Positions 1 through 6,558 of a stretch of DNA of 8,580 bases are shown piece by piece. The notes beneath the pieces are model-generated. The model was not told the origin of the DNA. It saw only the letters and a program-made list of their open reading frames with translations, and ran no database searches. The stretch is from Chitinophagia bacterium (GTDB taxonomy: Bacteria; Bacteroidota; Bacteroidia; Chitinophagales; Chitinophagaceae). The stretch lies in contig RGVM01000084.1 of assembly GCA_010027295.1 (NCBI GenBank), positions 1 through 8,580 of the forward strand, in the 5' to 3' direction. Numbering within the stretch: the stretch's first letter is position 1; each line of letters starts with the position of its first letter. The translations under genes and the position numbers were made by a program.

Positions 1-1
1 C

Positions 2-1093
2 ATGCGCCTTATCGACGAAATCCGTGCGTCGGGGGGGCGGCTCACCTCCTTCCGCTCCCACTGCGGGGGGCTGATTGCTCCTGCCTTCGACGACAATCCG
101 TGGCATTACAAGTTCAGCTGGAACCCGAGAAATGTGATTATGGCCGGACGCGACGGTGCCCTGTACCGCGAAGACAAACGCGAGGTACGTGTCCCCTACA
201 ATCAGTTGTTCGACCCCACCCGTACCGTCGAAGTACCGGGTTCGGGAACCTATGCCTGGTATCCGAACCGGGATTCACTCCCCTATCTAGCGACGTACGG
301 CCTGGAGGAGATCCCAACATTCGTCAGGACCACCCTCCGGCATCCGGATTTCTGTTTCGGTTGGAAGAACCTGGTGGCCCTGCGCTTGACTGACGATACG
401 GTCATGTACGACACCGACGGAATGAGCCTGTCCTCCTTCTTCCAGATCCACTTCGACAGGTTCGGTTTCTCGGATTGGCTCAATGATACCCTCTCCGTCC
501 CATTCCGCGAGACACGCAGTCATCTGGAAGAGTTGATAAGCCTGCTAGAAGCCGACAGTGCCAGGCCTGCCGAGGAGAGGGGACATGACGATATCATGCT
601 GGTGGACGACCAGGGAGACCTGAGGTCCATGTCGGTATCTGGTACGCGCTCCCACGCAGCTCACGGGATGGCGAACCGTATGCATGAAGCCAGACTCTCC
701 CTCGCGCAGCTTTTCTTCCTCGGACTGGATTCGGGGGAGATGATCGACAAAGGGCGCATGAGCGCCGCAGACATCCTGCAATGGGCGATGGAACGAAAAC
801 TATCCCTGGGTCCGCAGGACAGGGACCTGGTGGTTATGATGCACGAGGTCGGATTCGTGTCTGGTGGCGTGCATCGTCGGGTGACGAGTACCTTGAGCCT
901 GGAGGGGGAGGATCCTGTCCATACGGCCATGGCCCGGACGGTAGGACTTCCCCTGGGCATTGCCGCCGGGCTGGTCCTGACGGGACGCCTCAGCGCGCCA
1001 GGAGTCACCATCCCCGTACACCCGCACATCTATCGCGCCATCCTGCCCGAGCTCGAATCAAAAGGTATCCTGTTCAAAGAGGAGTGGTCCTGA
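2..1093 (+). CDS. Saccharopine dehydrogenase-family protein, 5'-truncated by the window edge
   Basis: This is the C-terminal part (363 residues seen) of a saccharopine dehydrogenase/reductase-like oxidoreductase (LYS9 type), a family acting in lysine metabolism on the saccharopine to glutamate plus aminoadipate-semialdehyde step. The N-terminal NAD(P)-binding Rossmann part, probably about 130 residues, lies outside the window. The ATG at position 2 is most likely internal, since family members carry a similar MSAMKVIDEI stretch after the dinucleotide fold. Visible family landmarks are CGGLIAP (21-27), NPWHYKFSWNPRNV (32-45), PNRDSLPY (88-95), YGLEEIPTF (99-107) and, near the end, a stretch like MARTVGLPLGIAA. 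Compared with relatives as I remember them, a hydrophilic segment around residues 170-235 looks enlarged. The gene ends 31 nt before the convergent sirtuin. The family is clear; the exact substrate in Bacteroidota is less certain. Confidence 0.9.
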   Translation: MRLIDEIRASGGRLTSFRSHCGGLIAPAFDDNPWHYKFSWNPRNVIMAGRDGALYREDKREVRVPYNQLFDPTRTVEVPGSGTYAWYPNRDSLPYLATYGLEEIPTFVRTTLRHPDFCFGWKNLVALRLTDDTVMYDTDGMSLSSFFQIHFDRFGFSDWLNDTLSVPFRETRSHLEELISLLEADSARPAEERGHDDIMLVDDQGDLRSMSVSGTRSHAAHGMANRMHEARLSLAQLFFLGLDSGEMIDKGRMSAADILQWAMERKLSLGPQDRDLVVMMHEVGFVSGGVHRRVTSTLSLEGEDPVHTAMARTVGLPLGIAAGLVLTGRLSAPGVTIPVHPHIYRAILPELESKGILFKEEWS

Positions 1094-1094
1094 G

Positions 1095-1125
1095 GCATAC
1101 CCTCGATGCATGCTCTCGGGAATGC
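1095..1125. terminator. Imperfect hairpin between convergent genes, possible bidirectional terminator
   Basis: The short gap between the convergent dehydrogenase and sirtuin genes holds an imperfect inverted repeat. GCAT (1095-1098) pairs with ATGC (1122-1125), CCC (1100-1102) with GGG (1118-1120), and GA (1105-1106) with TC (1114-1115), around a 7-nt loop. Three positions in the stem do not pair and no T-run follows on either strand. Its place suits a shared terminator, but the evidence is only position and partial symmetry. Confidence 0.22.
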
Positions 1126-1829
1126 TATCCTGCACAACCCAGTATCGACAGCAATTCTACGACCCCTTCTGTGGCCGGTTTCTCGAGACGGAAGAAAGCC
1201 CCGGCGTATCTGCTCTCGTAGGGAATGTACGGGATGACCTTGTCGATCACGTAGACGGGGCCGCCTTCCCGGAAATGATCGATTAGGCCTGCGGCAGGGT
1301 AGACCTGCATAGATGTCCCAACGATAACGAAGATATCAGCCTCCCTGACAATCTGTATGGCTTCCCCCAGCATGGGTACTTCCTCACCGAACCAAACGAT
1401 ATGAGGCCTGAGTTGTCCGCCATCCTCGGCGAGGTCGCCTATTCTTATGTCGTCGGTCCAATGATAGACCCTGGATGTGTCGCGTTCACTCCGCATCTTT
1501 ACGAGCTCGCCATGCAGATGCAGGATATTCCCACTCCCAGCCCTCTCGTGGAGGTCATCCACGTTCTGGGTGATGACGGTGACATCATGGCACACATCCA
1601 GGGCGGCCAGTGCGAAGTGTGCGGCATTCGGCAGGGCCTTCGCCGCCTCCCTCCTGCGCATGTTGTAGAAGTCGAGCACTCGCTGGGGATCCTCTTCCCA
1701 GGCTTCCGGTGTGGCGACCTGCTCGATGGCATACCCGTTCCAGAGCCCCCCTGCATCGCGGAACGTCTGCAACCCGCTCTCAGCACTAATCCCCGCGCCT
1801 GTCAGCACGGCGATTCTCTTCCTGTCCAT
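1125..1829 (-). CDS. cobB: NAD-dependent protein deacylase, class III sirtuin (CobB/SIRT5-like) without zinc cysteines
   Basis: A 234-residue cytoplasmic sirtuin that removes acyl groups from lysine side chains using NAD, giving nicotinamide and O-acyl-ADP-ribose. Motifs: GAGISAESG (11-19) and FRDAGGLW (23-30) for NAD binding, TQNVDDLHERAG (87-98), and HLHGE (104-108) with catalytic His106. FYNMRRR (54-60) contains the Y-x-x-R pair (Tyr55, Arg58) that marks class III enzymes able to remove succinyl or malonyl groups. The usual zinc-binding Cys4 module is missing: the stretch between HLHGE and RPHIVWFGE has no cysteine, and the only cysteines are Cys80 and one three residues from the end. I chose the ATG at 1829, as the fold then begins at once with IAVLTGAGIS; an in-frame ATG at 1901 would overlap the EVE gene. 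It is the last gene of the minus-strand run, 29 nt after the EVE gene. Confidence 0.93.
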   Translation of the reverse strand: MDRKRIAVLTGAGISAESGLQTFRDAGGLWNGYAIEQVATPEAWEEDPQRVLDFYNMRRREAAKALPNAAHFALAALDVCHDVTVITQNVDDLHERAGSGNILHLHGELVKMRSERDTSRVYHWTDDIRIGDLAEDGGQLRPHIVWFGEEVPMLGEAIQIVREADIFVIVGTSMQVYPAAGLIDHFREGGPVYVIDKVIPYIPYESRYAGAFFRLEKPATEGVVELLSILGCAG

Positions 1830-1858
1830 AGTGTTTGGTATTCCCCTTAATGAAGGAA

Positions 1859-2272
1859 TCAACCGTTGGAGGATTCGGAAAGCTCCAGAATCTTCTTCCA
1901 CTCAGTTTCCGTAACGGGTTGGACCGATAGACGGCTCAATCGCATCAGGGCCATGCCGGCGAGGGAAGGCTCCGTTTTGATGCGGGCATGCGTGACCGGA
2001 TTTCGAAGGGGGCGCACAGGGGCGAAGTCCACGGCCGACCAGTCTTCTTCCGTGGTCGGGTCCTGGTAGGCCTCCCTTATTACTTTGGCGATACCTACGA
2101 TCTCCTTTCCCTCATTGCTATGGTAGTAGAAGGCATGGTCGCCTTTCTTCATGGCCCGCAGGTTGATCCTGGCGGAGTAGTTCCGGACACCGTCCCAATA
2201 GGTGCGGCCATCCTTGACGAATTCTTCCCAGGAGTAGACGAAGGGTTCTGATTTGATCAGCCAGTATGCCAT
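1859..2272 (-). CDS. EVE domain-containing protein (THYN1-like)
   Basis: A complete 137-residue stand-alone EVE domain, a PUA-related fold also seen in human THYN1. Family motifs are WLIKSEP (4-10), WDGVRNYSARINLR (26-39), GDHAFYYHSN (44-53) and GIAKVIREAYQDPT (60-73). EVE and related domains bind modified bases in nucleic acids in the cases studied; the ligand and role of small bacterial stand-alone EVE proteins are poorly known, so no function is assigned. The ATG at 2272 gives the typical MAYWLIKSEP beginning; a longer frame to 2380 would overlap the upstream Fe-S gene. No Shine-Dalgarno sequence is visible. It sits 37 nt after the Fe-S protein and 29 nt before the sirtuin. No restriction or modification gene is next to it, so there is no direct hint of a defence role. 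Confidence 0.9.
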   Translation of the reverse strand: MAYWLIKSEPFVYSWEEFVKDGRTYWDGVRNYSARINLRAMKKGDHAFYYHSNEGKEIVGIAKVIREAYQDPTTEEDWSAVDFAPVRPLRNPVTHARIKTEPSLAGMALMRLSRLSVQPVTETEWKKILELSESSNG

Positions 2273-2309
2273 GCGATTGACTGAGTTAGGTGGAGATGAC
2301 TCGAGTGGG

Positions 2310-3029
2310 TCAGTATCCCGCAGCGAGGACGTCGGCGATATGGAGGCATCGGATCTGGGAGCCATTTTGCTCCATGACACCTGAGATGTGCATGAGGCAG
2401 CTCATATCCGTGGAGATGAGGCAATTCGCCCCGGTGGCAGCGGCATTGCGCGACTTCTGGTCACCCATGGCGACGGAGATGGGCTCGAACTTGACGGCGA
2501 AAGTTCCGCCGAATCCGCAGCAGGTGGTATTGTCGGCCATCTCGACGAGTCGAAGCCCCTCTACTTCCCGCAACAGCCTCCTGGGCTCGTCTGCAAGGTG
2601 GTACTCTCTAAGTCCTGCGCAGGAGTCGTGGTAAGTGGCCGTACCCTCAAAGCGGGCACCCAGGTTGGTGACACCGAGTCTGTTGACGAGGAAGTCTGTC
2701 AGTTCGAATACCCGTGAGGTGACATCTGCCAAGAGACCAGCCTCGGATGTCTTGTCAAAGAGGGTAGCATAGTAATTTCGAATGAAACCCGCACAGGAAG
2801 CGCTGGGAGTAACGATGGGGGCGGTCCCGTTGAAGTCGGTCAGGAACTTCCGACAGACGGACTTAGACTCCTCTCGGAAGCCGGCGTTGTAGGCGGGTTG
2901 GCCACAGCAGGTCTGGGACTCATTGTAGCGAACGGTGCATCCGGCCTTCTCCAACACTTTCACGACATTAAAAGCCGTGTCAGGATAGAGCTGGTCCATG
3001 AAGCAGGGTATGAAAAGCTGGACCTCCAT
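2310..3029 (-). CDS. (Fe-S)-binding protein with two CCG domains, LutA/YkgE family
   Basis: A 239-residue cytoplasmic protein with two cysteine-rich CCG domains, the fold shared by LutA/YkgE, GlpC and the heterodisulfide reductase HdrB/D subunits. Domain 1 has Cys9 (IPCF), the Cys41-Cys42-Gly motif and Cys79 (PSASC). Domain 2 has Cys137 (HDSC), Cys170-Cys171-Gly (TCCGFGGTF) and Cys211 (DMSC). The length equals that of LutA/YkgE, which with LutB and LutC oxidises L-lactate to pyruvate. No lutB or lutC partner is in the window, so the partner and substrate are uncertain, and other CCG-domain electron carriers remain possible. The start lies 5 nt after the ribH stop, so the two are almost certainly co-transcribed and perhaps translationally coupled. 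Electron transfer to a lactate- or glycolate-type substrate is inference from the family. Confidence 0.88.
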   Translation of the reverse strand: MEVQLFIPCFMDQLYPDTAFNVVKVLEKAGCTVRYNESQTCCGQPAYNAGFREESKSVCRKFLTDFNGTAPIVTPSASCAGFIRNYYATLFDKTSEAGLLADVTSRVFELTDFLVNRLGVTNLGARFEGTATYHDSCAGLREYHLADEPRRLLREVEGLRLVEMADNTTCCGFGGTFAVKFEPISVAMGDQKSRNAAATGANCLISTDMSCLMHISGVMEQNGSQIRCLHIADVLAAGY

Positions 3030-3034
3030 TATCG

Positions 3035-3571
3035 TCAGGATAGGTTTTCGGAGGGACCTGTTTGCGGCCGTTTCGTGATCTCTGCTACCAGGCGCATCAT
3101 GGATATTGCTGTTAGGGCGGCTTCCTCACCCTTATGCCCGTGGCGCCCCCCCAGCCTCTCCCAGGCCTGCTCTTCGTCAAGTACCATTAGCACGCCGAAT
3201 ACGGTCGGAACGGGGAGGGTGAGATTGAGTTGCAGTACACCTTGCGACACGATCTGGCAGACGTGGTCGAAGTGGGGTGTATCGCCCTTCACGACACAGG
3301 CAAGGGCGATGAAGGCATCCGGCCTGTCGTCCCGGTACTTCATGGTTTCCCAATAGCGCCGGATGGCGAAGGGGATCTCGACGGCACCTGGAACGCGGAG
3401 GGTCCGCACGTCGATCACGCCCGTCTCCCGAAGGATGCGGTGGCAGCCTGTTTCCAGGGCATCCACGATGGCGGGGTTCCAATCCGTCCGCACGACTACG
3501 ACCGACGAGCGGCCTCCGTTGTCGGGCGCGGCACCCTTTTGCAAGATACGGCTATTGCCCTGTGAGGACAT
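3035..3571 (-). CDS. ribH: 6,7-dimethyl-8-ribityllumazine synthase
   Basis: The next-to-last enzyme of riboflavin synthesis. It condenses 5-amino-6-ribitylaminouracil with 3,4-dihydroxy-2-butanone 4-phosphate to form lumazine and works as a large cytoplasmic oligomer. The 178-residue product shows VVVVRTDWN (24-32, substrate pocket), VPGAVEIPFA (60-69), CVVKGDTPHFDHV (92-104) with the catalytic His at 100, PTVFGVLMV (122-130), and Arg139 before GRHGHKGEEAA (142-152), which binds phosphate. It is some 20 residues longer than compact homologues because of a polar N-terminal lead and a short C-terminal tail. The ATG at 3571 was chosen as it leaves a 16-nt gap to the upstream TPR gene; the longer in-frame ATG at 3763 lies inside that gene. 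No other rib gene is nearby, and no FMN riboswitch is visible just upstream. Confidence 0.96.
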   Translation of the reverse strand: MSSQGNSRILQKGAAPDNGGRSSVVVVRTDWNPAIVDALETGCHRILRETGVIDVRTLRVPGAVEIPFAIRRYWETMKYRDDRPDAFIALACVVKGDTPHFDHVCQIVSQGVLQLNLTLPVPTVFGVLMVLDEEQAWERLGGRHGHKGEEAALTAISMMRLVAEITKRPQTGPSENLS

Positions 3572-3587
3572 GTTCGTGGGGTGAACC

Positions 3588-4268
3588 TCAATCCTTGGTG
3601 ATGCCGAGGCGCGCCAGGTGTTTTTCCGCCAGGAAGCCCTTCTCCGTCCTGGGGAACTTGCTGCGCAGTTCTTCGTATGCCTCGCCTGCCTCGGAGGTCT
3701 TCCCTCCGATCTCGAGGAGCAGTGCGGCTCGGAAGAGATATTCCGAGGACATGGCAGGGTCATCCTCGAACATGGAAGCAGCTTTCCGATAGGCGGAAAC
3801 CGCCTTGTCGTTCTGCTTCAGTTCCGAGTATGCGTCGCCAAGCAGTCCCTTCGCCTTGGCACCCAGCTGATGGGCACCATTATCGTCGAAGTCTTCGAGC
3901 TGGCTGACGGCGTTTTTGAAGTCGCCGAGATGCAGATAGCATTCGCCTGCATAAAGATGGGCGATGTTTCCGGATGTAGTACCGCCGTACTTGCTGATGA
4001 CCTTCAGAAAGCCTGGCGTGGAGGCGTCCCCCTTGAGGGCTAGTGAGAGTGAATCTTTGCGGAAGTTCATCTCGGCCCTGAATAGCTCTTCGCGGGCTTT
4101 CTCCTCATTAGGATTCTTGTAAAAGTTCACATACGCGAGGTACCCCCCGGCGATAAGTATCACGGCTCCGGCCACTCTGACGATCGTACGGCTGTATTTC
4201 TCCCAGAAGCCCTTAACATTATCAATAGGTTCCCGGGCATCGGAGAGCTGTTTTTTGGACTCGGACAT
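3588..4268 (-). CDS. Membrane-anchored tetratricopeptide-repeat protein
   Basis: A 226-residue protein with a short charged N-terminus, one hydrophobic segment at about 29-47 (a single membrane anchor, probably N-in), and a soluble C-terminal part with about three TPR-like helix pairs: roughly 101-128 (HLYAGECYLHLGDFKNAVSQ), 137-167 (GLLGDAYSELKQNDKAVSAY) and 174-206. This layout recalls YfgM, which works with the SecYEG/PpiD machinery in proteobacteria, but similarity of layout alone does not give it that role. Such a TPR protein next to ribH and recF is, as I recall, a repeated arrangement in Bacteroidota. It is 49 nt after the E1 alpha gene and 16 nt before ribH. The ATG at 4268 is the only sensible start and has no clear Shine-Dalgarno sequence. 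Function unknown; protein-protein scaffolding at the inner membrane is likely. Confidence 0.85.
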   Translation of the reverse strand: MSESKKQLSDAREPIDNVKGFWEKYSRTIVRVAGAVILIAGGYLAYVNFYKNPNEEKAREELFRAEMNFRKDSLSLALKGDASTPGFLKVISKYGGTTSGNIAHLYAGECYLHLGDFKNAVSQLEDFDDNGAHQLGAKAKGLLGDAYSELKQNDKAVSAYRKAASMFEDDPAMSSEYLFRAALLLEIGGKTSEAGEAYEELRSKFPRTEKGFLAEKHLARLGITKD

Positions 4269-4317
4269 CTTGTTCGGTTGGATGATGTGTAGGATGCTAA
4301 TGATGGAGAAACGCTAG

Positions 4318-5328
4318 TCAATCGACGATGAAGGGGTAGTCCTGCTGTATATACACGTCCTTCAGAAGTTCAGAGTCATCGGGCCATGGGCTTTCTTCGG
4401 CGAATTTGACGGCCTCCTCCACTTCTACCCTCACAAATTCATCGATGACGCCGATTTCCTGCTCGCTGACACCGAAAGATCCCAGCAGGGCCTGCCGGAC
4501 CACGTCGATGGGATCCTTCTCCTTGTACTCCTCCACTTCCTCCTTCGTCCTGTACTTTTGTGGGTCGCTCATGGAGTGGCCCTTGTATCGATAGGTTTTC
4601 ATTTCGAGGAGCGTCGGCCCCTCTCCTGCCCTTGCCCTCTTGACGGCCCTCTCTACGGCGATGTGTACGTCCTCAGGACTCATGCCGTCAACGGAGTCGC
4701 CCGGCATATCGTAGGCGTCAGCCAGCTTGTAGATGTCCACCACATTGGAAGTGCGGGCCACGGATGTACCCATGGCGTATTGGTTGTTCTCGCAGATGAA
4801 AATCACAGGGAGTTTCCAGAGCATAGCCAGGTTGAAGGTCTCATGGAGGATTCCCTGACGGGCGGCGCCGTCACCGAAGAAGGTTAGGCATACATTACTC
4901 GTGCCCAGGTATTTCTCAGCGAAGGCAAGTCCAGCCCCGGTGCCTATCTGGGCGCCGACGATGCCATGGCCTCCGAAAAAGCGCTCTTTGGTACCGAAGA
5001 AGTGCATGCTACCCCCTTTCCCTTTGGAGCATCCAGTGGCCTTCCCATAGAGCTCGGCCATACAGGCCTTGGAAGAAATGCCCTTGGCTATCGCCAGTCC
5101 GTGATCGCGATATGCGGTTATGAAAGTATCCTGTGGCATAGTGGCCGACATGCATCCTGCCGCCAGCGCTTCCTGTCCTATGTACAGATGGCAGAAACCG
5201 CGTATCTTCTGCATACCATAGAGCTGACCCGCCTTCTCCTCGAAACGGCGCAGCAGCAGCATTAGCTTATACCAGTACAGATAGGTGTCCTTGGAGAAGG
5301 CCTTGCTCGGATTTCGGTTGGTGACCAC
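4318..5328 (-). CDS. pdhA: Pyruvate dehydrogenase E1 component, alpha subunit
   Basis: The thiamine-diphosphate-binding alpha subunit of a heterotetrameric 2-oxo acid dehydrogenase E1, most likely for pyruvate, which with E1 beta, E2 and E3 makes acetyl-CoA. In the 336-residue product the ThDP motif runs from GDG (152-154) to NN (181-182). Other landmarks are GFCHLYIGQEA (44-54), YRDHG (73-77), GKGGSMH (103-109), GGHGIVGAQ (119-127), and the loop TYRYKGHSMSDPQKYR (245-260). I placed the start at the GTG at 5328: it lies about 20 nt downstream of a perfect TAnnTTTG element and gives the family's usual short lead before TYLYWYKLMLLLRRFEEK. The longer frame to 5469 would run through that promoter and into divergent recF. 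It leads the minus-strand run. E1 beta and E2 genes are not adjacent. A branched-chain 2-oxo acid E1 is the alternative. Confidence 0.93.
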   Translation of the reverse strand: MVTNRNPSKAFSKDTYLYWYKLMLLLRRFEEKAGQLYGMQKIRGFCHLYIGQEALAAGCMSATMPQDTFITAYRDHGLAIAKGISSKACMAELYGKATGCSKGKGGSMHFFGTKERFFGGHGIVGAQIGTGAGLAFAEKYLGTSNVCLTFFGDGAARQGILHETFNLAMLWKLPVIFICENNQYAMGTSVARTSNVVDIYKLADAYDMPGDSVDGMSPEDVHIAVERAVKRARAGEGPTLLEMKTYRYKGHSMSDPQKYRTKEEVEEYKEKDPIDVVRQALLGSFGVSEQEIGVIDEFVRVEVEEAVKFAEESPWPDDSELLKDVYIQQDYPFIVD

Positions 5329-5348
5329 GACTTTCCGCGTTTTGGCGG

Positions 5349-5356
5349 CAAATATA
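5349..5356 (-). promoter_or_regulatory. Bacteroidota-type -7 promoter element for the pdhA run
   Basis: On the minus strand this reads TATATTTG, a full match to the TAnnTTTG element read by the Bacteroidota primary sigma factor. Transcription would begin near 5342, giving a leader of about 14 nt before the GTG at 5328. No good TTTG -33 box is present at the expected distance upstream. The match and the placement are seen; promoter activity is inferred. Confidence 0.55.
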
Positions 5357-5380
5357 ATGCGAAAAAAAGAAACCAGGTTT

Positions 5381-5461
5381 CCTATGTCACCCCAGTCCGC
5401 TAGGATGGACGGAAGGCTTACTTTTGAGGCAAAATTCCGTGCCGACGCTGCGTGACATAGG
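5381..5461. repeat. Perfect 10-bp inverted repeat spanning the recF promoter
   Basis: CCTATGTCAC at 5381-5390 is matched exactly by its reverse complement GTGACATAGG at 5452-5461, with 61 nt between. The left arm lies about where the -33 region of the pdhA promoter should be; the right arm lies in codons 5-8 of recF, just after its likely transcription start. It could be a two-site operator or a chance pair. It is not a terminator, as the arms are too far apart and no T-run follows. Confidence 0.4.
5419..5426 (+). promoter_or_regulatory. Bacteroidota-type -7 promoter element for recF
   Basis: TACTTTTG on the plus strand is a full match to TAnnTTTG. The expected transcription start is near 5433, only about 6 nt before the GTG at 5439, so the recF message would be nearly leaderless. 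The element covers the alternative TTG start at 5424, which argues against that start. No TTTG box is visible 17-23 nt upstream. Activity is inferred. Confidence 0.5.
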
Positions 5462-6521
5462 CCTAACATCCTTCAGGAACTATCCACGCCGTGATTTCAG
5501 CTTCCCGGCCAGGATTTCCGCCATCTGCGGCCCCAACGGTACTGGGAAGACCAATCTCCTGGACGCCATTCATTATCTGAGTTTCACGAAAAGCTATTTT
5601 ACCAGGCCCGATACTGCCTCCGTCGGGCACGGTGGGAGCGGCTTCCGCATCCAGGGGCAATGGTCGAAGGGCCTGCAGGACATCGAGACCGTTTGCATCC
5701 TTCGCGAGACCGGTCGCAAGGAGTTTTGGGTGGACGGAGAGCCACTGAACCGTTTTTCGGAGCATATCGGACACCTGCCCGCCGTATTCATCGCACCGGA
5801 TGACATCGCCTTGGTCAACGGGCCGCCGGAAGAACGACGCAGATTCATAGATACGGTACTCTCCCAGGTGGATTCCGACTACCTCCAGACCCTGATCCGC
5901 TACAACCGGATCCTGCAACAACGTAACTCCTATCTCAAAGATCTGGCCCGCGACCCCGGCCACTCCTCTTCGTTGCTCGACGTATATGATGAACAGCTCT
6001 CACGGGAGGGTACTCGCATCCATGGTCTCAGGAAGTCCTTCCTGCAAGATTTCATCCCCAGGGTCCTGGACCTATGCCGCCGTATCTCGGGTAGCGAAGA
6101 GGCCCTGGAAGTAGCTTATTCCAGTCAGCTGGATGAGGCCCCCATGCTCGAACGGCTCCTGGAAGGCAGGAAACTCGACATGGTCATGCAGCGAACCCGT
6201 ACCGGGGTTCATCGGGATGAGCTGGAACTGTGCCTGGATGGCCGCCCCCTTCGACAAACGGCCTCACAGGGACAGCGCAAAAGCCTCCTCTTCGCACTGA
6301 AACTCGCTGAATACGAATATATCCGACAGGAAAAGGGGTTTCCGCCCCTGCTCCTTCTCGACGACATTTTCGAAAAACTGGATGGCTACCGTATGCAGAA
6401 CCTGCTGACCTGGGTTTGCCGCGACAGCCCTGGGCAGGTCTTCCTCACAGACACACACCCCGAGAGGGTTGAGGCTGTCCTGGGACAAGCAGGCATCGAA
6501 TTCGACCTGTTGCTTATCTGA
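5439..6521 (+). CDS. recF: DNA replication and repair protein RecF
   Basis: An SMC-like ABC ATPase that with RecO and RecR loads RecA onto gapped single-stranded DNA. The 360-residue product has the family beginning LTSFRNY (9-15), Walker A GPNGTGKT (31-38), a signature region around SQGQRKSLLFALKLAE (276-291), Walker B LLLLDD (304-309) followed by the D-loop region IFEKLD, and a late switch histidine in LTDTHPER. The length is normal for RecF. I chose the GTG at 5439 rather than the in-frame TTG at 5424, because the TTG lies inside the likely -7 promoter element and GTG gives the standard distance to FRNY. No Shine-Dalgarno sequence is seen. The DciA-like gene follows after 37 nt in the same direction, probably in one transcript. 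Confidence 0.96.
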   Translation: MPTLRDIGLTSFRNYPRRDFSFPARISAICGPNGTGKTNLLDAIHYLSFTKSYFTRPDTASVGHGGSGFRIQGQWSKGLQDIETVCILRETGRKEFWVDGEPLNRFSEHIGHLPAVFIAPDDIALVNGPPEERRRFIDTVLSQVDSDYLQTLIRYNRILQQRNSYLKDLARDPGHSSSLLDVYDEQLSREGTRIHGLRKSFLQDFIPRVLDLCRRISGSEEALEVAYSSQLDEAPMLERLLEGRKLDMVMQRTRTGVHRDELELCLDGRPLRQTASQGQRKSLLFALKLAEYEYIRQEKGFPPLLLLDDIFEKLDGYRMQNLLTWVCRDSPGQVFLTDTHPERVEAVLGQAGIEFDLLLI

Positions 6522-6558
6522 TCGGCTATCCTTTCCTACCTTCGAACACAAATCCGAT

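Noticed and set aside
30..71. Two runs of six to seven G near the left edge as a G-quadruplex
   Set aside because: Only two clear G-runs about 28 bases apart on one strand inside a conserved coding region; four runs would be expected.
1401..1850. Plus-strand open frame of 149 codons opposite the sirtuin
   Set aside because: Shadow of the sirtuin coding sequence; no domain-like pattern and no start signal.
1125..2272. Sirtuin plus EVE protein as a candidate anti-phage system
   Set aside because: SIR2 and EVE domains both occur in defence contexts, but this sirtuin is a full-length CobB-type deacylase and the EVE protein is the common stand-alone form. No nuclease, McrB-like, Argonaute, methylase, integrase or other mobile marker is nearby, and the surroundings are housekeeping genes.
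5424..5438. TTG at 5424 as the recF start
   Set aside because: It falls inside the likely -7 element TACTTTTG and adds five residues not typical of RecF; the GTG at 5439 fits better.
6537..6544. TACCTTCG just before the DciA-like gene as a -7 promoter element
   Set aside because: One fixed position differs from TAnnTTTG and no TTTG box lies at a suitable distance; the gene is more simply read together with recF.
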